From the NCBI GenBank assembly GCA_016213595.1, contig JACRAA010000316.1:1-10507 (forward strand): DNA of 10,507 bases, in the 5' to 3' direction. Of this stretch, positions 6,998-10,507 are shown piece by piece. Made by a program: the position numbers and the translations under genes. Within the stretch, counting starts at the first letter, position 1, and each line of letters starts with the position of its first letter. Source of the stretch: Actinomycetota bacterium. GTDB lineage: Bacteria; Actinomycetota; Actinomycetes; Propionibacteriales; Propionibacteriaceae. The notes below the pieces were generated by a model. That model worked only from the letters and a program-made list of their open reading frames with translations. It had not been told where the DNA came from and searched no databases.

Positions 6998-7861
6998 TCA
7001 GTGCGCGGAGAGGCGGACCGCCGGCAGAGCCGCCGCCTCGGTGACGAGAGCCAGCCCGTCCACCTCGGCCACGGCCGCTTGCTGGGAGACCATGGTCGAC
7101 AGGGCGTCCCAGACCGCCTTGTGCGCGGGGGCGTCCTTCGCGAGCTCCTTGAGGACCTCCTGGGCGACCTGGCCGTCCTGCGCGACGCCGAGCGTGCTGG
7201 TGACCTTCTTCCACAGCTCGGACTGCTCCTCGGCCGCCGCGCCCAGCGCGTCGACCGCGTACCGCGCCTCCTTCGTCGTCTTCCTCAGCTCGTGAATGGC
7301 TGCCGCCCGCTCCTCGCCCTCGGGCAGGGCTGCGGCCTCCTCAGCCGCCGTACGGCCGGGCACCGCGGCGAGACCGACGACAAGGAGCTCGGCCGGCAGA
7401 TCCGCGGCCGGCGACCAGTCGGCCGGGGGCAGCTCGCCGACGAGACGCGAGAACCTGTCCCCCTTGAGCTCCTTCCGCATCGTGGTGAGGGCCTCGTCCC
7501 GGTCGCGGCGCACCTCCTCGGCGATCTCGTCGGCCACAGCGTCCCCGTACAGCGCCGCCGCCTCCGGTCCGCGCAGGAGGGACTCGAGCCAGTCTCCGAC
7601 CACCTCGAGGTCGCGCGGCCGGCTCAGCAGCCCTGCGTACCAGCGCAGCTCGTCCCGCAGGGACCGGTGCCCGTGCACCCACAACGGCCGGAACGTACGG
7701 AGCGCGGTCCGCAGCCGGCGCGTGGCCACCCTCGCCGCGTGGATCGCATCCGGCGAGTCCGCGAGGACCAGCGGGAGCGAGGTGCGGATCGTCGCCGCGC
7801 ACTGCGCCACGTACGGCCCGACCACCTCCCGCCCGGTCAGGACTGTGTCCGAGCCCGTCAT
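6998..7861 (-). CDS. CHAD-domain protein (putative polyphosphate-binding)
   Basis: A 287-aa, almost wholly alpha-helical protein with a complete CHAD domain (conserved histidine alpha-helical domain, PF05235), a fold known to bind inorganic polyphosphate through a basic groove. The two hallmark stretches are visible: IHAARVATRRLRTALRTF (40-57; His41, Arg44, Arg48, Arg49) in the first half and IHELRKTTKEARYAVDAL (189-206; His190, Arg193, Lys194, Lys197, Arg200) in the second. LLSRPRDLEV (78-87) matches the RDxDV region between them. There is no CYTH domain in front, unlike many CHAD proteins. ATG 7861 overlaps the YciO stop as ATGA, so it should be made by coupled translation. The open frame continues upstream to 8278, but that part is a shadow of yciO. 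The fold is secure; the cellular role (polyphosphate granule or signalling) is inference. Confidence 0.92.
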   Translation of the reverse strand: MTGSDTVLTGREVVGPYVAQCAATIRTSLPLVLADSPDAIHAARVATRRLRTALRTFRPLWVHGHRSLRDELRWYAGLLSRPRDLEVVGDWLESLLRGPEAAALYGDAVADEIAEEVRRDRDEALTTMRKELKGDRFSRLVGELPPADWSPAADLPAELLVVGLAAVPGRTAAEEAAALPEGEERAAAIHELRKTTKEARYAVDALGAAAEEQSELWKKVTSTLGVAQDGQVAQEVLKELAKDAPAHKAVWDALSTMVSQQAAVAEVDGLALVTEAAALPAVRLSAH

Positions 7862-8481
7862 GACTCGAACGGCGAGGCGTCGCCCGCGCCGTACCGGAGG
7901 ACCTCGACCTCGTCTCCGCGGAGGTCGACCACGGTCGTCGCCAACAGTCCGACGTCGCCGGAGTCCAGGACGGCGTCCACCTCGTGACCGAGGCTGTCGG
8001 CGATCGTCCAGCCGTCCGTCATGGGCTCGTCGGCTCCCGGCAGGATCAGCGTGCTCGACTGCAGCGGCGCCCCCACGACGTCGAGCAGCGCCCGGGCGGT
8101 CACGTGGTCGGGAATGCGCACGCCGACGGTCTTCTTCTTCGGGTGGAGCATCGCCTTGGGGGCCTCCCGGGTTGCCGGGAGGATGAAGGTGTACGGACCC
8201 GGCGTTCTCGCCTTGATGGCCCGGAACTCGCGGTTCCCCATCTGCACGTACGCGCCGAGCTGGGCGAACTCGCTGCACACGAGTGTGAAGTGGTGCCCGT
8301 CGTCGAGGCCCCGGATCCTACGGATCCGGTCGAGCGCCTCCCTCGTACCGAGCCGGCAGCCGAGCGCGAAACCGGAGTCCGTGGGATAGGCGATGAGACC
8401 GCCGTCAGAGAGGATCGCCGCCACCTGCGTGAGCGACCTCGCCTGGGGATTCGCTGGATGCACGTCGAAATAGCGAGCCAT
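7858..8481 (-). CDS. yciO: YciO-family protein (Sua5/YrdC/YwlC superfamily)
   Basis: A 207-aa protein of the YrdC/Sua5 fold (PF01300), closest to E. coli YciO rather than to TsaC. Shared YciO-like stretches recalled from that protein are HPANPQ (8-13), YPTDSGFALGC (32-42), the IRRIRGLDDGHHFTL run (53-67), TPGPYTFIL (93-101), KKKTVGVRIP (115-124) and TTVVDL (182-187). TsaC and Sua5 make threonylcarbamoyl-AMP for t6A tRNA modification. YciO keeps the fold but has DGHHFTL where the true synthases have a KRP-type motif, and it is not regarded as the main t6A enzyme. Its function is therefore unsettled. ATG 8481 is chosen because the alignment to YciO starts at residue 1; no good Shine-Dalgarno site is present. 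It is first in a two-gene unit with the CHAD gene (ATGA overlap) and is divergent from DUF1800. Confidence 0.92.
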   Translation of the reverse strand: MARYFDVHPANPQARSLTQVAAILSDGGLIAYPTDSGFALGCRLGTREALDRIRRIRGLDDGHHFTLVCSEFAQLGAYVQMGNREFRAIKARTPGPYTFILPATREAPKAMLHPKKKTVGVRIPDHVTARALLDVVGAPLQSSTLILPGADEPMTDGWTIADSLGHEVDAVLDSGDVGLLATTVVDLRGDEVEVLRYGAGDASPFES

Positions 8482-8516
8482 CCCGCCATTGTTCCACCCG
8501 CTCTGCCACCCGAGCC

Positions 8517-8528
8517 CGAGCCGGCTCG
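8517..8528. promoter_or_regulatory. Perfect 12-bp palindrome in the divergent yciO-DUF1800 region
   Basis: CGAGCCGGCTCG at 8517-8528 is a perfect inverted repeat without a spacer. It lies near the middle of the 103-bp divergent region, 36 bases from the yciO start and 8 bases ahead of the -35 box of the DUF1800 promoter. A preceding CGAG (8511-8514) repeats the left arm. The position suits an operator shared by both units, but GC-rich palindromes of this size also arise by chance in such DNA. Confidence 0.35.
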
Positions 8529-8535
8529 TCCACTT

Positions 8536-8565
8536 CTGACCCGGCTCCCAGGTGGTTCATAGACT
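8536..8565 (+). promoter_or_regulatory. Candidate sigma-A-type promoter for DUF1800-DUF1501
   Basis: CTGACC (8536-8541; 4 of 6 matches to TTGACA) is followed after 18 bases by TAGACT (8560-8565; fits TANNNT, a common actinomycete -10 form). Transcription would start near 8572, giving a leader of only about 12 bases before ATG 8585 with no Shine-Dalgarno site. Judged by eye only. Confidence 0.5.
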
Positions 8566-8584
8566 CCGCGTTCACACTCGTCAC

Positions 8585-9883
8585 ATGAGCACAGACGGGT
8601 GGTCGCGTACCGCCCGCATCATGCGGCGGGCGGCTTTCGGCGTGACGGGCTCCGACGTGGACCGGGTGGGCAGCGCCGTGGAGGCGTGGGTCGACGACGC
8701 GCTGAACGACGGCCCCGACCCTGGTGTCGACGCGACTCCGCCGCCTTCCTTCCCCACACTCCCCGCCCTGCCTGCGGACGCCACGCAGGAGCAGCGCCAG
8801 GCGCGGAACAAGGCCTACACCGACCAGGGGAACCAGCTGGTCAGCTGGTGGCTGACCCGGATGCTCGCAGCGCACCGGCCCGTACGGGAGCGGATGACCT
8901 TCGCCTGGCACAACCACTGGGCGACGAGCCTGTCCAAGGTGAAGCAGGCCTCCCTGATGCTGCGGCAGAACCAGCTGCTGCGCAGCCAAGGCTTCGGGAG
9001 CTTCACGACGCTGGCCCAGCAGATGGTCGTCGACCCCGCCCTGCTGCTCTGGCTCGACGCGGAGAAGAACACCAGGGCCGCCCCCAACGAGAACCTCGCG
9101 CGCGAGCTCATGGAGCTGTTCACCCTCGGCGTCGGAGGCGGGTACACCGAGGACGACGTCAAGCAGGCTGCCCGCGCGCTCACCGGCTGGCGGGTGGCGG
9201 CCGACGGAACGGTCAGCAACGACCCGAAGCGCACTGATCCGGGCCCGGAGACCGTCCTCGGCACGACCGCCCGCTTCACTCCGTCGACCCTGGTCGAGGC
9301 GATCCTGTCCGCCCCGGCCCACCCGCGCTACCTGGCGACGCGGTGGTGGCACCAGCTCGCGAGCGGGGACGCGATCGGCGACGACGCACTCGCACGGGTC
9401 GTCGCAGCGTACGGGCCGGGCCGGGACTCGAAGGCCCTGCTCGCGGCGATCCTCGTCGACCCCGCCTTCGCGGCGGCCGCCGGCACCATCGTCGCCTCGC
9501 CCGTCGAGTGGGTCGTGGGCGCGATGCGAACGCTCGCCATCCCGTCGACGCCGTCAGCTGTGCAGGAGGCACTGGGGTTGCTGCGCCGCCTCGGACAGGT
9601 GCCGTTCATGCCGCCGAACGTGTCGGGCTGGCCGTCCGGGGCCTCCTGGTCGTCGACAGCTGCCGCGTCGACCCGGGCGGCGGCGGCGACGAGGATGGCA
9701 ACGCTGGCGGACCTGTCGGCGGTCGCGAACGCCGGGCCGGCGAGCCGCAACGACGCCGTCGCGCATCTCCTCGCCCTCGACCACTTCACTCCCCGCACGG
9801 TCACCGCGCTCGCGCTGGCGAAGGGGAACCCGCAACAGCTCGTCGCGACCGCGCTCATCAGCCCGGACTATCTGGTGGTGTGA
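8585..9883 (+). CDS. DUF1800 family protein
   Basis: A 432-aa protein of the DUF1800 family (PF08811), whose biochemical function is not established. Diagnostic stretches are RIMRRAAFGVT (11-21), RERMTFAWHNHWATS (101-115), PNENLARELMELFTLG (167-182), YTEDDVKQAARALTGW (187-202) and, near the C-terminus, PPNVSGWPSGASW (about 343-355). It has no signal peptide or membrane segment at either possible start. ATG 8585 is preferred over the in-frame GTG at 8552 because the latter overlaps the -10 box of the likely promoter. It is first in a unit with the DUF1501 gene, 35 bp downstream; this pairing recurs across many bacterial phyla and implies a joint role. Its export, if any, would have to depend on the Tat-signal partner. 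The family call is secure. Confidence 0.92.
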   Translation: MSTDGWSRTARIMRRAAFGVTGSDVDRVGSAVEAWVDDALNDGPDPGVDATPPPSFPTLPALPADATQEQRQARNKAYTDQGNQLVSWWLTRMLAAHRPVRERMTFAWHNHWATSLSKVKQASLMLRQNQLLRSQGFGSFTTLAQQMVVDPALLLWLDAEKNTRAAPNENLARELMELFTLGVGGGYTEDDVKQAARALTGWRVAADGTVSNDPKRTDPGPETVLGTTARFTPSTLVEAILSAPAHPRYLATRWWHQLASGDAIGDDALARVVAAYGPGRDSKALLAAILVDPAFAAAAGTIVASPVEWVVGAMRTLAIPSTPSAVQEALGLLRRLGQVPFMPPNVSGWPSGASWSSTAAASTRAAAATRMATLADLSAVANAGPASRNDAVAHLLALDHFTPRTVTALALAKGNPQQLVATALISPDYLVV

Positions 9884-9926
9884 CATGAATCCTGGTGTGA
9901 CATGGAACGTGGTGTGACATGAGAGC
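9876..9926 (+). repeat. 17-bp tandem repeat, three copies, at the DUF1800/DUF1501 junction
   Basis: TGGTGTGACATG occurs three times with exact 17-base spacing: 9876-9887, 9893-9904 and 9910-9921, followed by five variable bases each (AATCC, GAACG, AGAGC). The first copy contains the DUF1800 stop (TGA 9881-9883) and the third contains the DUF1501 start (ATG 9919), so the stop-C-start junction TGACATG has been copied three times. Because 17 is not a multiple of three, the three ATGs are in three different frames. ATG 9885 opens MNPGVTWNVV, ending at TGA 9915-9917. ATG 9902 opens MERGVT, ending at TGA 9920-9922, which overlaps the DUF1501 start as ATGA. Confidence 0.85.
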
Positions 9927-10507
9927 TCCCTACGACCCGCGACTCCCCCTGGACGGCCTCACCCGACGCGGCTTCCTGCAGGCCTCAGGCGTCGTGGGTG
10001 CCACGGCACTGCTCGCCGGCGCAGCCGGCTGCTCCTGGCAGGACGTCCAGCGGGCCGCGAGCCAGAGCCCGTTGCCACCCGGCACGCCCGTTCTCGTCCT
10101 CGTGACCCTGTACGGCGGGAACGACTGGCTCAACACGGTCATCCCGGTCGACGACCCCGCGTACCACGACGCGCGGCCCGGCATGTCGTACAGCCACGGA
10201 GACGTTCTCGCCCTGGACAACGTCACGGGCCTCAACCCCGGACTGAAGAACCTCTCCTCGCTGTGGTCGTCGAAGAAGCTCGCCATCATGCGCGGCGTCG
10301 GCTACCCGAACCCCGACCGCTCCCACTTCCGGTCGATGGACATCTGGCAGACCGGAAGCCCGGGCACACCCCTCAGCACAGGATGGCTCGGACGCTGGCT
10401 CGACCACGCGAAGGACCCGGAGCCGTTGCTCGGGCTCAACATCGGTCCTGTGCTGCCGGTTCTCGCCGTCGGGGCCCAGCGCACCTTCGCTGCGCTCAGC
10501 GTCAAGG
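9919..10507 (+). CDS. DUF1501 family protein with Tat signal (N-terminal 196 aa, cut by window edge)
   Basis: The N-terminal 196 residues of a DUF1501 protein (PF07394), a family placed in the alkaline phosphatase/sulfatase-like fold but without a proven reaction. A twin-arginine signal is clear: TRRGFL (15-20) followed by a hydrophobic stretch and LAGAAGC (32-38), where Cys38 could also be a lipobox cysteine, so the protein is probably Tat-exported and may be lipid-anchored. Family motifs are LYGGNDWLNTVIP (64-76), NPGLKNLSSL (106-115), VGYPNPDRSHF (127-137) and DIWQTG (141-146). ATG 9919 is the third ATG of the tandem repeat and the only one in frame with the signal peptide. It follows DUF1800 by 35 bp on the same strand. 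The frame is open to the end of the window; the full length of the family is about 400 aa or more. Confidence 0.92.
   Translation, partial: MRAPYDPRLPLDGLTRRGFLQASGVVGATALLAGAAGCSWQDVQRAASQSPLPPGTPVLVLVTLYGGNDWLNTVIPVDDPAYHDARPGMSYSHGDVLALDNVTGLNPGLKNLSSLWSSKKLAIMRGVGYPNPDRSHFRSMDIWQTGSPGTPLSTGWLGRWLDHAKDPEPLLGLNIGPVLPVLAVGAQRTFAALSVK

Noticed and set aside
5437..7044. 535-codon + strand frame opposite the oxidoreductase
   Set aside because: No domain, Val/Glu/Arg/Leu-rich composition expected from an antisense frame; the minus-strand protein has unmistakable Gfo/Idh/MocA motifs.
8488..8493. AACAAT on the minus strand as a -10 box for a leaderless yciO message
   Set aside because: It does not fit TANNNT and no -35-like hexamer is found 16-19 bases upstream.
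1..10507. Mobile element, prophage, CRISPR or defence island
   Set aside because: No transposase, integrase, Cas, methylase or nuclease gene, no att-like or terminal repeats, and uniform base composition. The helicase alone does not make a defence system.

Overview
The window is high-GC DNA (very strong G/C preference at third codon positions, GTG as well as ATG starts, few Shine-Dalgarno sites, TANNNT -10 boxes) and looks like the chromosome of an actinomycete. The SF2 helicase, the CHAD protein and the DUF1800/DUF1501 pair are of the kind found in Propionibacteriales such as Nocardioides relatives, but that placement is an inference from memory. I see no phage, IS element, CRISPR array, tRNA or rRNA. 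No gap between genes exceeds about 140 bases.

Layout. On the + strand, a short ceramidase-N-terminal-like protein (140-1411) is followed by a DEAD/DEAH-box SF2 helicase (1532-3280). Three minus-strand units then converge on the helicase. The first is an ABC exporter, ATPase (5594 to 4863) and 520-aa membrane protein (4866 to 3304), joined by a GTGA overlap. Upstream of it lies a Gfo/Idh/MocA oxidoreductase (6870 to 5701). Further upstream is a YciO-family protein (8481 to 7858) joined by an ATGA overlap to a CHAD-domain protein (7861 to 6998). A 103-bp divergent region holding a perfect 12-bp palindrome and a good promoter separates YciO from a + strand pair: DUF1800 (8585-9883) and a DUF1501 Tat-signal protein (9919 to the window edge).

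How the genes work together. Three pairs look like functional units: the ABC ATPase with its permease, YciO with CHAD (polyphosphate-binding fold beside a TsaC/Sua5-like fold), and DUF1800 with DUF1501 (a widespread pair of unknown function, probably acting at the cell surface because DUF1501 carries a twin-arginine signal). The ceramidase-like protein, helicase and oxidoreductase look like independent housekeeping or accessory genes.

The least expected signal is at translation starts. Four of the nine genes have a short direct repeat at or just before the start: 23 bp x2 at 106-144, 14-bp spacing x2 at 1514-1538, 15 bp x3 at 5643-5687, and 17 bp x3 at 9876-9921. In the three + strand cases the repeat copies the ATG itself with a period equal to 2 modulo 3, so the upstream ATG opens a mini-ORF in another frame that stops on, or within two bases past, the true start codon. 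This gives a possible translational relay. I know of no description of it, and it may be chance or simple replication slippage.
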